Assembly: GCA_964631125.1 (NCBI GenBank) | Contig: CAZVYN010000023.1 | Coordinates: 1 to 51,310, forward strand | DNA: 51,310 nucleotides | From: CAZVYN01 sp964631125 | GTDB lineage: Bacteria > Eisenbacteria > RBG-16-71-46 > CAIMUX01 | Reading direction: 5' to 3' | Shown: positions 1-10,007 of the stretch, one piece after another | Layout: every line of letters starts with the position of its first letter | How positions within the stretch are numbered: the stretch's first letter is position 1 | Notes under the pieces: model-generated | Database searches by the model: none | Seen by the model: only the letters and a program-made list of their open reading frames with translations | What the model was told of the DNA's origin: nothing | Translations under genes and position numbers: made by a program

Positions 1-2
1 GC

Positions 3-1247
3 GCATTTTGGTTAGCTCACCCCGCCACTCGGGTCCGCGAACCGGACACGCATGGTGTCACCAGAATGAATGACATTCGGGTCATCCAACTGGAGACTTC
101 GGGGGGACACCCGAAAACCGGTCGGTATACATTCCAGGTGGTCTCCGGGGGGAATGTATCCGTGTCGACTCCCGCCGTCGGTGATATAGACGGGGACGGA
201 GACAACGAGATCGTGGTAACCGTCAACGGCGGAACTACGGATGCCGTTCGTGTATATGACGAGAACAGCGGTGGTTCCCCGCTTGGAACGCCGTTTGCCC
301 AAGCATCCAGCGCCTCGTGGCGGTTCGAAAGACTTGCCGGCGACCACCCCGCGGCTGGTCCGAGCCTTGCGGACTTGGACCTCGATGGGGACATGGAGAT
401 CATTGTCAGCGATCTTTCCTTCCGTACATCCGCGGACGCAAACCTGAAGATAGCAACGGAATGCCGAGTCGCCGTCTTCGACTACGATGGTGCTGGTGGA
501 CTGAATTCGGTATGGGCTGCGGACAGCATTCCAATAACGCAGCGGAACGACCCGCTCGACCCCTATGCCTCGGGCATTCAAGCGGTCGGCTCCGCAATCG
601 TCGGCGACTTCGATTGCGACGGGGAGGAGTTTCGCCCGGACATTCTCGTGACCTACTCATGCGGGGCAATCTGTGCCTTCGAGTACGATCCGTCGGAGGG
701 CTCGCTGGAGCCGAAACCCGGGTGGCCTCTTCTCATGACGGATGTGCCCCGCGAGCCAGTGCTGTTCGTCGATCCCGCGGACGACGATAGGTCGTGCCTG
801 CTAGTTCAGAATGAGGACGGATGGCTGCATCTGTACGAACTGCCTAGAGTTTCAGACGCAACCTGTTCTGTCCAGTGGGGGAGCTACGGCAATGATCGCG
901 GAAACACCCGGCTGGCCGTTGGCGTCTCGATGTCGAGCCCATCGTGGCGTCCTCAGATAGACCGGATCCCCACATTCGGAATCCTGTCGATCACCCCGTC
1001 GCCAATGGTTTCCAACCAGGCAATCCGGTTCTCAGCTGCGCCTGCCGAGGAAACCACACTCGAGATCTTCGACGTGAGAGGGCGCCGGGTCCGTGTCCTT
1101 CACGAGGGAAACCCAAAAGCTCCAGAAACTACCGTGTCTTGGGACGGCCGGGATGAGCGAGGGAGTGAAGTGCCTTCGGGCGTCTATTGGGCGCAGCTGA
1201 CTGCGGGGCGTCGGTCGACGTCGGCCCGGACAGTTGTGACCCGTTGA
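3..1247 (+). CDS. Secreted FG-GAP/VCBS repeat protein with FlgD-like C-terminal domain (5' end outside window)
   Basis: The reading frame is open to the left edge of the window: the codons before the first ATG (base 66) contain no stop and read as ordinary protein. The true start is therefore upstream and this entry is partial. Three Asp/Gly-rich calcium-loop repeats are visible (VGDIDGDGDNEIVV, LADLDLDGDMEIIV, VGDFDCDGEEFRPDILV), as in FG-GAP/VCBS beta-propeller proteins. After a Pro/Ser linker the last 70 or so residues form a FlgD Ig-like/T9SS-type domain (LEIFDVRGRRVRVLHEG, then SWDGRDERGSEVPSGVYWAQL). Such proteins are normally exported to the cell surface, but the signal peptide would lie outside the window. 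The exact role is unknown. The gene is followed 14 bases later by another secreted protein. Base composition is more AT-rich than in genes after 2.6 kb. Confidence 0.85.
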   Translation, partial: AFWLAHPATRVREPDTHGVTRMNDIRVIQLETSGGHPKTGRYTFQVVSGGNVSVSTPAVGDIDGDGDNEIVVTVNGGTTDAVRVYDENSGGSPLGTPFAQASSASWRFERLAGDHPAAGPSLADLDLDGDMEIIVSDLSFRTSADANLKIATECRVAVFDYDGAGGLNSVWAADSIPITQRNDPLDPYASGIQAVGSAIVGDFDCDGEEFRPDILVTYSCGAICAFEYDPSEGSLEPKPGWPLLMTDVPREPVLFVDPADDDRSCLLVQNEDGWLHLYELPRVSDATCSVQWGSYGNDRGNTRLAVGVSMSSPSWRPQIDRIPTFGILSITPSPMVSNQAIRFSAAPAEETTLEIFDVRGRRVRVLHEGNPKAPETTVSWDGRDERGSEVPSGVYWAQLTAGRRSTSARTVVTR

Positions 1248-1261
1248 TATCATGGCGAACA

Positions 1262-2455
1262 GTGCGTCGTCAGTGCACGGCCCGTCAGTTGCTTGTCGCA
1301 TCACGGATCGCCGCCACCGCATTCGGATGGTTGGTGGCGGTGCAACCCGGAGCGACGACGGACGCGGCTACGATCGTCATCGATGCTGCGGGCGGGGGCC
1401 ATTTCTCCACACTTACCGCGGGGCTCGCGGCATCTGCGAATGGGGATTTCCTGCTGATTAATCCCCCAGGCGTCGGTTACGGCGCACCGGGAGAGTTGGA
1501 GATGGATGCAGTTCATGACAAACATCTACTGATCAGGGGATCTACAGTAGGCGGCAACGTTGTTGTACACGACAAGCGCCTGTTTATTACGGGGAGTTCC
1601 GCCTTGGTAATCGATGGGTTGGAGTTCAGGGGAAGGCGACTAAGTCCGATTGTCGCGGGCGACCGAACGAACGTGAAGATTTCGAACACTGTTTTCCGTC
1701 AGTGTGATGGGGGCGCTGTCGTTTCAACGGGAGTTCTCGAGGTTCGCACCTCGTCGTTTTTGCAGAACCACAAGAGCATGGACTCAGAGAGTCGAGGTGC
1801 GGGGATCCAGGCCTACGGGGCCGTGATTCTTGAATATTGCAGCTTCTTGCGAAATTCGGCGCCTGAAGGTGGCGCTGTTGCCGCCGAAGGGCAGAATGTC
1901 ATGCGCCACTGTCTATTCGCTGGTAACGTGGCAAGGCTTGCACCGGCAGCTTGGCTCGTCGGAGGCGGGAGTGTCGAAAATTGCACCTTCGTGGGTAATG
2001 TATGTGAGGGCCTTGGAGGTGCGATTCATGTGGAGTCATTTCCTATGATTCGCAATTGCGTCTTCGCCGGTACGGTGAATGGTCCAGCCATAACCTGCGA
2101 GCCCGCACCGACCGTCGAGTGCTGTCTACTTTGGGAAAACGATCTAATGGGCGGTGGGTTCTGTTTTGTCCCGGATAGTGACGGCAATTTCTCCGCCGAT
2201 CCCCTGTTTTGCGACCCCGGGGCGGGGGATTACAGGGTGCGCGAAGGGTCGCCCTGCGTCGACGGAGCCGGAAGCGACCGGCTGTGCGGCCCGATCGGCG
2301 CGTTTGGAATCGGGTGCACGTTGGAACCGGTGGATCCAACGAGCTGGGGCAGGATCAAGTTTCGGTATCGACCGTACAATCTCGCGGAGACTTCGCCGAG
2401 CGGAATCGAATGTTCGCCGATGTGGGAGCAGCCATTGGCAGAGACTCGTTCGTAA
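1262..2455 (+). CDS. Secreted right-handed parallel beta-helix repeat protein
   Basis: I place the start at the GTG at 1262. It lies 14 bases after the upstream stop and gives an N-terminus with Arg residues (RRQCTARQ) followed by a hydrophobic stretch (AATAFGWLVAV) and a likely cleavage region near ATTDA, so a signal peptide is plausible. TTG at 1289 is an alternative. The body consists of short repeats of the type 'xIxNCxFxGN' (ISNTVFRQCDGG, LEYCSFLRNSAPEGGAV, VENCTFVGNVCEGLGGAI, IRNCVFAGTVNG), typical of parallel beta-helix proteins. The end (FSADPLFCDPGAGDYRV, SPCVDGAG, CGPIGAFGIGC) matches a pattern common in Eisenbacteria-type genomes. It is probably a surface protein in one unit with the upstream FG-GAP gene. 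No catalytic residues can be assigned. Codon use is lower in GC than in the genes that follow. Confidence 0.8.
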   Translation: MRRQCTARQLLVASRIAATAFGWLVAVQPGATTDAATIVIDAAGGGHFSTLTAGLAASANGDFLLINPPGVGYGAPGELEMDAVHDKHLLIRGSTVGGNVVVHDKRLFITGSSALVIDGLEFRGRRLSPIVAGDRTNVKISNTVFRQCDGGAVVSTGVLEVRTSSFLQNHKSMDSESRGAGIQAYGAVILEYCSFLRNSAPEGGAVAAEGQNVMRHCLFAGNVARLAPAAWLVGGGSVENCTFVGNVCEGLGGAIHVESFPMIRNCVFAGTVNGPAITCEPAPTVECCLLWENDLMGGGFCFVPDSDGNFSADPLFCDPGAGDYRVREGSPCVDGAGSDRLCGPIGAFGIGCTLEPVDPTSWGRIKFRYRPYNLAETSPSGIECSPMWEQPLAETRS

Positions 2456-2589
2456 ACCGTTCCACCCGGGGAGACATGTTCGATCCGCAATCTCCATCCT
2501 GTCGCGCGCGAGGCTAGGTGAGACCCTGCTGCCGGTACGCCGGCACGCGGCGGTTGACCGAGTTCGTCCAGTCTGCCCTTGCTGGCGGC

Positions 2590-3420
2590 CTAGCTCGCCC
2601 CTCCGTCCCTGAACCGATCTTCGAGCGGCGCAATTCTCCACGCCAAGATCGCGCCGCTCACGAATCCTCCGACGTGACTCAGCAAGTCCGCGTGGAACAG
2701 CGACGGCAGCACGAGTAGCGCCAGCATCGGCAGATAGACGCGGCGCGTCTTCCAACGCAGCCAGCGGCCGAAGCGGTCGCGATGTTTCCACAAGAGGATG
2801 AGGATTGCGCCGTAGAGGCCGAAGATGGCGCCGGACGCGCCGATGGCCAGCACCGGGCGCTCGCGGGTGAACGAGAGGAGGGCGCCGCCGATTCCGGCGC
2901 CCAGGTAGATGAGGAAGGTCCGTTTGCGGCCGTAGAACTCCTCGACCAGGGCGCCGGCGAAGAGGAGGGTGACCATGTTGGAGAGTAGGTGGGTGGCGGA
3001 GGCGTGCAGGAACAACGGGCCGAAGAGCACGGGAATCCAACCGGAGAGCAGCGCGGCGCGCAGACCCGCGGCCAGTTCCCAGATGCGATCGGCGTAGGTG
3101 GCGCGCCAGACGAAGACCAACGCGGCGGTGACGAACAGGTTGATCAGCAGCAGCCACTCGGTCACGGCGAGTTCGGATCCGCGGAAGAGGGCGAGCGGGC
3201 CGTGGCGGGCGATGGCGGCGTCGAAGAGCGGAGTCTCCACCACGCGGGACGGCAGGTAGAGGTGGTAGGTCTCGAGCCCGGCCGCTTCGCGCCAGACTCC
3301 GCGGGTCCACTGGACCGACCAGACGAGCGCTTCCGGGGGAACGCGACCGGACCGCACCCAGTGCGGCCACTCAGCGTCCTGCAGATCCCAGGTAATGTCT
3401 CCGATGCGAATGCGAGTCAT
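2590..3420 (-). CDS. Rhomboid family intramembrane serine protease
   Basis: The 276-residue product starts at the ATG whose complement ends at 3420. An upstream in-frame extension is possible but would overlap the divergent gene. Residues 1-60 form a soluble domain with the feel of a GYF_2-like module (ITWDLQDAEWPHWVRSG). The membrane part begins near residue 85 and contains the rhomboid signatures HASATHLLSN (139-148), GASGAIFG with catalytic Ser196, and SHVGG with catalytic His249. Rhomboids cleave transmembrane helices of substrate proteins in the lipid bilayer; the substrate here is unknown. The gene is divergent from the NTPase gene with only 17 bases between the two start codons, so promoters must sit inside the coding regions. 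Family assignment is firm; the N-terminal domain call is tentative. Confidence 0.9.
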   Translation of the reverse strand: MTRIRIGDITWDLQDAEWPHWVRSGRVPPEALVWSVQWTRGVWREAAGLETYHLYLPSRVVETPLFDAAIARHGPLALFRGSELAVTEWLLLINLFVTAALVFVWRATYADRIWELAAGLRAALLSGWIPVLFGPLFLHASATHLLSNMVTLLFAGALVEEFYGRKRTFLIYLGAGIGGALLSFTRERPVLAIGASGAIFGLYGAILILLWKHRDRFGRWLRWKTRRVYLPMLALLVLPSLFHADLLSHVGGFVSGAILAWRIAPLEDRFRDGGAS

Positions 3421-3437
3421 GGTAGCGTCGTCGCGCG

Positions 3438-4052
3438 ATGGTATCAGACGTCTCCCCGATCGATGGGTCCACCGATAGCTGTCGCAAGATCGCCTTTGTC
3501 GGAACACACGGCGTCGGCAAGACGACCCTCTGCTTCGAGCTCGCCGCGCGTCTGAAGCGACGGGGAATTCGCGTCGACTTGGTCAAGGAAGTCGCGCGTC
3601 GGTGTCCGCTCCCACTCAATCAACAGACGACGATGGCGGCGCAAGCCTGGATCCTGCACACGCAGATCGCGGAGGAACTCGCGCTCTGTCCCGGCCACGA
3701 CGTGCTGATCTGCGACCGGAGCGCGGTCGACAACTACGCCTATCTGGTGGCGCGTTTCGGACGAGTCGAGCCGTACGACTCGGTGGTGGCCGACTGGATC
3801 CGCACCTACGCGCTGCTGGTCTGGGTTCCGCCGGTGGATGCGCCGAGTTTCGACGGCGTGCGCGACACCGACCTGCGCTATCAACGGGAGATCGATCGCA
3901 CGCTCCACGAGTTGATCGAAGCCTTCGCCCTCACTCCGCTCCGCCTCGATCCGACTCGACGCGATTCGTGGATCGAGGATGTCGTCGCCGCTCTCCCTCG
4001 GACGGCCGAACAACTCGGCCTCTTCGACCCCGACGAGCCGCCATCTCGTTGA
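3438..4052 (+). CDS. AAA_28-type P-loop NTPase/kinase-like protein
   Basis: This 204-residue protein has a clear Walker A motif (VGTHGVGKTT, Lys28) close to the N-terminus. A second core strand ends in DVLICDRSAVDNYAYL, where the Asp-Arg pair resembles the substrate-binding 'DR' of small nucleotide/nicotinamide kinases. This fits the AAA_28 family seen in NadR-like kinases and many uncharacterised bacterial ATPases. The ATG at 3438 is the only start that keeps the P-loop, but no good ribosome binding site precedes it. It is followed 34 bases later by a small SMR-type transporter on the same strand. The substrate cannot be deduced. Confidence 0.75.
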   Translation: MVSDVSPIDGSTDSCRKIAFVGTHGVGKTTLCFELAARLKRRGIRVDLVKEVARRCPLPLNQQTTMAAQAWILHTQIAEELALCPGHDVLICDRSAVDNYAYLVARFGRVEPYDSVVADWIRTYALLVWVPPVDAPSFDGVRDTDLRYQREIDRTLHELIEAFALTPLRLDPTRRDSWIEDVVAALPRTAEQLGLFDPDEPPSR

Positions 4053-4086
4053 GACCCCGCCCTCGCCTTGGCAGGAGGACCGCCGC

Positions 4087-4449
4087 ATGGACCGCATGGA
4101 CCGCTGGATTCCGCACGCCGCCCTCGGTTTCGCCCTGCTCTGCAACGCCGCGGCCAACATCCTGATCAAGTACTCGATGTCTCGGGCGGCCGGTGACGGT
4201 GCGAAGGGCATCGCCGTCTTCCTGCAGCCGATCTACCTGCTGGCCCTGGCCCTTTTCGGCGTCAACCTGGTGGCCTATTCCTGGGCGCTCAAGACCTTCA
4301 AGATCTCCGCCGCCTATCCGGTCATGGTCTCCGGCGGCTATCTGCTGATCCTCCTGGCCGGCTGGTTCCTCTTCGGGGAGCGCCTCAGCTCGGTCCAGTA
4401 CGCCGGCGTCGGGTTGATCTTGGCGGGGATCTGGTTCGTGGTGCGCTGA
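4087..4449 (+). CDS. Small multidrug resistance (SMR/EmrE-like) membrane transporter lacking the conserved membrane Glu
   Basis: The start is set by an AGGAGG site at 4073-4078, nine bases before the ATG; the open frame extends further upstream but that part is not convincing. The 120-residue product has four hydrophobic segments and ends with SGGYLLILLAGWFLFGERL and a GVGLILAGIWFVV helix, closely following the EmrE pattern. In EmrE the first helix carries the essential proton/drug-binding Glu14 (AEVIGTTLMK). The matching stretch here reads CNAAANILIK, with Asn at the Glu position. A standard proton-coupled drug antiport mechanism is therefore unlikely. It may instead resemble ArnE/F- or EamA-like half transporters handling lipid-linked or other substrates. 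Confidence 0.75.
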   Translation: MDRMDRWIPHAALGFALLCNAAANILIKYSMSRAAGDGAKGIAVFLQPIYLLALALFGVNLVAYSWALKTFKISAAYPVMVSGGYLLILLAGWFLFGERLSSVQYAGVGLILAGIWFVVR

Positions 4450-4536
4450 TCAAGTTCGCGCCGACCGCGGCCGATCTTCCCACAGGACGAGCTTCGCTAT
4501 TCCTGTTCGAGTATTGCGCCAGAAGGGAGTCCGGTC

Positions 4537-5406
4537 GTGATCGACCTAGTTGCGTTGGTCCAATCCGCGCTCGAACTGGAGCCGCTCCCCGCCAGCGTCA
4601 CGCGGCTGGCGTCGACCGTGGCGGATCCCGATTCCGATCTCCAGGATGTCGTCGAGATCCTCGAGTTCGATCAGGCGCTGACGGGACGGTTGCTGCGCTC
4701 GGCGAATTCAGCCTCCAGCGCGAGCAGCTCGCCGATCACCTCGGTGCGCGCCGCCGTCCTGCGGCTCGGATCGGGCAGCATCCTCTCGCTCGCGACCGCG
4801 TCGTGCGTGCAGACGCGGATGAACCAATCGCTCCCGGCCTACGGACTGGGCGAGGGCGCTCTCTGGCGTCACTCGGTGGCGGCGGCGGTGGCGGCCGAGA
4901 CAGTCAATCGCGCCGCCAAGCGCAAGGCGCCGCCCGAGTCGTTCACCGCGGCGTTGCTGCATGACGTCGGCAAGCTGACGCTCGCGCGCTTCCTCGATGA
5001 CGAAGTCGTCCAGATCTTGCGGCGGGCCGACGCCCGCGGCCTGGGGCCGAGCCTCCAGGCGGAAACCGAAGTGTTGGGGGTCAATCACGCCGAGTTGGGC
5101 GGGCTGATCGCGCAGCACTGGTCGCTGCCGGCCACGATCGTGCAGGGGATCGTCTTCCATCACGAGCCGGGAGCGGTCTCGAACACACATTGGAGCGAGC
5201 TGCCCGGCGTGCAGGCGGTCTGCGACGTCGTCCATGTCGGGAATATCCTCGCGCAGCGACTCGACGCGGAGACGACCGGCGTCGAGGTCTGTGAGCCGCT
5301 CGACGCCGGCTCGATGGCGCGGCTGGGATTGACCGACGCGGAACTCCTCCGGCTCTCCGCCGAAGCGGCCGATCGCCTCGAGCACGTCCTCGTCCGCTAC
5401 CGCTGA
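4537..5406 (+). CDS. HDOD domain signalling protein
   Basis: The gene starts with GTG at 4537, preceded by an AGGGAG-like site. The 289-residue protein is essentially one HDOD domain. It shows the N-terminal LPASVTRLASTVADPDSDL region, the FDQALTGRLLRSANSA helix pair and ALLHDVGKLTLARFL, which retains an HD dipeptide, followed by NHAELGGLIAQHW and the FHHEP signature. HDOD proteins are regulatory scaffolds or degenerate HD phosphohydrolases, often linked to two-component, c-di-GMP or motility signalling. No fused receiver or GGDEF domain is present. The gene stands alone between the transporter and the MoxR operon. Confidence 0.88.
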   Translation: MIDLVALVQSALELEPLPASVTRLASTVADPDSDLQDVVEILEFDQALTGRLLRSANSASSASSSPITSVRAAVLRLGSGSILSLATASCVQTRMNQSLPAYGLGEGALWRHSVAAAVAAETVNRAAKRKAPPESFTAALLHDVGKLTLARFLDDEVVQILRRADARGLGPSLQAETEVLGVNHAELGGLIAQHWSLPATIVQGIVFHHEPGAVSNTHWSELPGVQAVCDVVHVGNILAQRLDAETTGVEVCEPLDAGSMARLGLTDAELLRLSAEAADRLEHVLVRYR

Positions 5407-5593
5407 CCACAGCCCCTGCCGCAACCTACCGCCGCCCCGTCCGTATCTCCCGCGCCCCGGAACCACGCCCTGACGGCCTGAGTTCAGGGCCGAGCTTGGC
5501 GCGCCGGACGCCATCTGTTTGAATCGGCCGAATCCCGCGAATTTCCGGCGACCACCCATCCACGATCCGTTCGATCTGCTCCAGGAGGACCTC

Positions 5594-6612
<1,019 letters not shown>

Positions 6613-6616
<4 letters not shown>

Positions 6617-7671
6617 GCAAGACGACCGCGACGGGGCGCGCCGGCACGGCCGACCCGCGTCGCTTCCTCGACCCGACCGTCGTCGGTGGGCTGGAGCGTC
6701 TCGATCTGACGGCGCGGCTCGTCGCCGAGGGGTTCCTGACGGGACTGCACAAGAGCCCATATCACGGCTTCAGCGTGGAGTTCGCCGAACACCGGCAGTA
6801 CATGCCGGGCGATCCGATCCGCCATGTCGATTGGAAGCTCTTCGCCAAGAGCGATCGCTACTACATCAAGCAGTACGAAGAAGAGACGAACCTCCGCGCC
6901 TACCTGCTCATCGATACGTCGGGTTCGATGCTCTTCCAGAGCGAACCGGCCCCGGGAGCGGCGGCGCATCCGAGCAAGCTGCGCTACTCGATCTCGCTGG
7001 CCGCGGCGCTCTCGTATCTCCTCGTGCAGCAGCAGGACGCGGTCGGTCTGCTGACTTTCTCCGATCATGTGCATCGCCTGGTGCCGGCGCGCAGCAGCGC
7101 GACGCATCTGCGGCTCGTCTATCGCGAGATGGAGTTGGAGGCGCGTCGCGCGCTCACCGGCAAAGGGATTACGGAGAAGACGTTCGACGATGTCCGCCCC
7201 GACGTGCGCTCCGGTTCGGGCGCCGCCCCGGCCGCCTCGGCCGAAACCGCGGGGCCTCGGACCACCAAGATCGGCGCGAACCTCGATTTCCTCGCCGACC
7301 GCATTCCTCGGCGCGGGTTGGTCATGATCATGAGCGACCTCTGGGATCGCGACGAGGCGGCGGTGCTCCGCGCGTTGAAACACTTCCGGCACCGACAGCA
7401 CGAGGTGGTGCTGTTCCATGTGCAAGATCCGGCCGAGGCCGAGTTCCCGTACCGCGAGGAAGGGATCTTCATCGACGTCGAGACCGGCGAGCGGCTCAAC
7501 GTCCTGCCCTGGGAAGCGGCCAAGGAATACCAGCGGATGCTCGACGCGCGCGTGCAGAACTACAAGCGAGCCTGCGCGGAGCAGAACATCACGTACGAAC
7601 GCGTGCTGACCCGCACCCCCTATGACGTGGCGCTCCTCCGATTCCTGGAGAAGCGCCAGCGGATGCATTGA
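6613..7671 (+). CDS. DUF58/vWA-like protein of the MoxR operon
   Basis: The likely start is the TTG at 6613, which overlaps the moxR stop in the sequence TTGA. This is a typical coupled start and gives 352 residues. The signature DUF58 region is clear (GFSVEFAEHRQYMPGDPIR, then DWKLFAKSDRYYIKQYEEE), followed by a vWA-like fold with a metal-site motif IDTSGSM. DUF58 proteins nearly always sit beside MoxR ATPases and are thought to be their partners or substrates. A low-complexity insert of Ala/Ser/Gly (around 7210-7255) interrupts the vWA part. The next gene follows after 14 bases. Confidence 0.93.
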
Positions 7672-7685
7672 ACGAGGAGTGAGCC

Positions 7686-9860
7686 GTGGGCCCTTTTGCT
7701 TTTCTGAACGCGCTCTTCCTCGCCGGTCTGGCGGCCGCGGCGCTGCCAATCCTGATCCATCTCTTCGCGCGGCGTCCGGCTCGGGATGTCGTCTTCCCGA
7801 GCTTGGAGTATCTGCGGGAGATCGCGAGCAAGCGCGTGCGGCGCGTGCGCATCAAGCAGTGGCTGCTGCTGGCCCTGCGCGTCGCGATCATCGCGCTCTT
7901 CGCCATCGCCATGGGTCGCCCGGTCCTGCAGGGGAACGCCAGCGACCTGACGCGTGGTAGCTCGACCGTCGCGATCATCTTGGACAACAGCTACAGCCTC
8001 GGCGCGAGTCTGCCCATGGACGACCCGCGGCAAGGCGAGGCGGGCGCCTTGCTCGATGCGGCCAAGCAACGGGCCGAAGAGGTGCTCGGCCTCATGACCG
8101 ATGAAGATCGCGGCCTGCTTGTTCTCGCCGGTCGACCGGTCTCGGCGCCGTTCCAGACGCCGGTCACGAGTCTCGGACTGCTGAGCCAGGAGATCGCGCG
8201 AGCCGAGATCGTCCCCGGACGCGCCGATCTCGGAGCCGCGATCGCGCAGGTCACGCCAGTCCTTGCGCAGGCGCGCACCATGAACAAGGAGATCTTCGTC
8301 ATCTCCGACTTCCAACAGCAGGACCTGGAGGATTGGGCCAAGGGGGCGACCCCCCGCGGGACGCTCGCTTCGCGCCTCGGCCTCATCGGTGAGGCGTACG
8401 CCGACTCCGGGGTCGCGGCCTTGGTGCTCCCCGAAGGGGTGCGTCTCTATCTCGTGCCGGTGCGGACGACGGCGATCGACAATGTCTCCATCGAGCGCGT
8501 CCGATTCGATCCCGCCGGCAGCGGCGGCCGCGGACGCGTCGTCGCCACGGTGGTGAATCACGGCGTCGAGCCGGTCCGCGATCGACTCGCGCGACTGATC
8601 CCCGAAGTCGCCCCCGACGCGGTCTTCTCGGTCGTCCCGGGCGGCCGCACCGACGTCGAATTCGTCCTCAGCCAGCTCCCGAGCGAGGGCGCGGTCGAGG
8701 TCCGCCTCGGCTCGGACCTCCTCGAGTACGACAACCGCGCGTGGGTGGTCACGGGAGAGGCATCGACGCCGCGGGTCTGGGTCGTGAGCGACGGCGGAGT
8801 CGGCGGCGCTGGTGCGTCCGGCGGCGCGGAGTTCATCGCGACCGCCCTAGATCCTCTCGGCGGCGGCGAGTTCTTCCAAGTGCGCACCGTCGGGCCCGAC
8901 GCGCTCTCCGATCCTGCGGGAATCGACGCCCAGGTCGTCGTCATGCTCGACGTGCCGCGACTCTCCGATCAAGCCGTCGAATCGCTCGGTCGCTTCCGCG
9001 CGCGCGGCGGCGGCATCTTGATCGCGCTGGGCGAACGCACCGATCCGCGCTACTACAACACGCAGGTCCTCTCGAAGCTCTCGTCGATCGAGCTGCGCAA
9101 CGTGGTGCGCGACGAGGGCGCGGGCACCTACCGTACGCTGCGGCCGATCATCGCGTCGCATCCGGCCTTCGCGGGCTTCGGACTGGGTCCGGGCGAAGAG
9201 CTCGGGTCCGCGCGGTACCGCCAAATCATCGAGGCCCACGCCGGCGCCGACGCCCGCGTCTTGGCCGAATTCAGCGGCAACCTGCCCGCGGTGGTGGAGG
9301 ACAACGGCGTCGTCCTCTTCACCAGCAGCCTCGACGGCTCCTGGAACGACTTCCCCACGAGCGCCTCGTTCCTGCCCTTCGTCCACCAACTCGTGCGCTC
9401 GCTCGCGACGCGGGCCGGCGCCGATCGCGCGGCGCTCGTGGTCGGCAGTGTCCTGGAAGCGTCCTTGCCCCAAGGAGCGGTCAACCCGCCCGTCACCTGC
9501 GTCGATCCGCTCGACGGTCGCACGGCGGTGCAAACGACACCGATCGATGCGTTGACCCGACTGCGAGCTCCCGCCACGACACTGCCCGGGCTGCACCGTT
9601 TCGTCGACGACAGCGGCCGCACGGTCGCCGCGTTTGCCGTGAACCTGGATCCGACCGAAGGCGAACTGTCACTCGCCTCCACCGACCTTCGCACCCGCGT
9701 CTTCGGCCGCGCGGCGCAACAGATCGCAGCAGGCGAGACGATCACGCGCGATCTGCTCGAGGGGCGGTACGGACGCGAGCTGTGGCGGTGGATTCTCGGA
9801 CTCGTGCTGCTCCTGCTGGTGGCGGAGACGCTGTTGGCGCGAGGTCGGGCGCTGGCCTGA
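7686..9860 (+). CDS. BatA-domain / vWA membrane protein
   Basis: The GTG at 7686 is preceded by a GAGGAG site. The 724-residue protein begins with the BatA N-terminal signature (two hydrophobic helices around LFLAGLAAAALPILIHLFARR, then FPSLEYLREIASKRVRR and a second membrane span WLLLALRVAIIALFAIAM). A vWA-type domain follows with IILDNSYSLGAS, then a long beta-rich periplasmic region containing a glutamine-amidotransferase-like segment (RFRARGGGILIALGERTD). A closing membrane helix (LWRWILGLVLLLLVAETLLA) ends the protein. Such proteins (BatA/aerotolerance type) work with MoxR and DUF58 at the envelope. No BatB, BatC/TPR or BatD gene follows, so the operon is a short version. Function beyond envelope stress or aerotolerance is not settled for the family. 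Confidence 0.9.
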   Translation: MGPFAFLNALFLAGLAAAALPILIHLFARRPARDVVFPSLEYLREIASKRVRRVRIKQWLLLALRVAIIALFAIAMGRPVLQGNASDLTRGSSTVAIILDNSYSLGASLPMDDPRQGEAGALLDAAKQRAEEVLGLMTDEDRGLLVLAGRPVSAPFQTPVTSLGLLSQEIARAEIVPGRADLGAAIAQVTPVLAQARTMNKEIFVISDFQQQDLEDWAKGATPRGTLASRLGLIGEAYADSGVAALVLPEGVRLYLVPVRTTAIDNVSIERVRFDPAGSGGRGRVVATVVNHGVEPVRDRLARLIPEVAPDAVFSVVPGGRTDVEFVLSQLPSEGAVEVRLGSDLLEYDNRAWVVTGEASTPRVWVVSDGGVGGAGASGGAEFIATALDPLGGGEFFQVRTVGPDALSDPAGIDAQVVVMLDVPRLSDQAVESLGRFRARGGGILIALGERTDPRYYNTQVLSKLSSIELRNVVRDEGAGTYRTLRPIIASHPAFAGFGLGPGEELGSARYRQIIEAHAGADARVLAEFSGNLPAVVEDNGVVLFTSSLDGSWNDFPTSASFLPFVHQLVRSLATRAGADRAALVVGSVLEASLPQGAVNPPVTCVDPLDGRTAVQTTPIDALTRLRAPATTLPGLHRFVDDSGRTVAAFAVNLDPTEGELSLASTDLRTRVFGRAAQQIAAGETITRDLLEGRYGRELWRWILGLVLLLLVAETLLARGRALA

Positions 9861-10007
9861 CGTCGCGCGAGCGCAGCTCGCGTGGCTCCGCACTAACCGA
9901 CTCCCACCTTTCTCTGCCGTTAGCCCTCGAGCCCCCTTCTGCACGGCGCCCCTCGCCCGCCCGACGATCACCGCCGGAACGAAGCGCGAGGGTCGCCGGA
10001 ACACGTT

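Noticed and set aside
2144..3370. Long Arg/Pro-rich frames opposite or beside real genes, as here across the beta-helix and rhomboid region
   Set aside because: They are typical high-GC shadow frames without motifs; the rhomboid and beta-helix frames have clear family signatures.
5467..5490. Seven-base inverted repeat GCCCTGA/TCAGGGC upstream of moxR
   Set aside because: The arms are short, the loop is 10 bases and there is no T tract; such hairpins arise by chance in GC-rich DNA.
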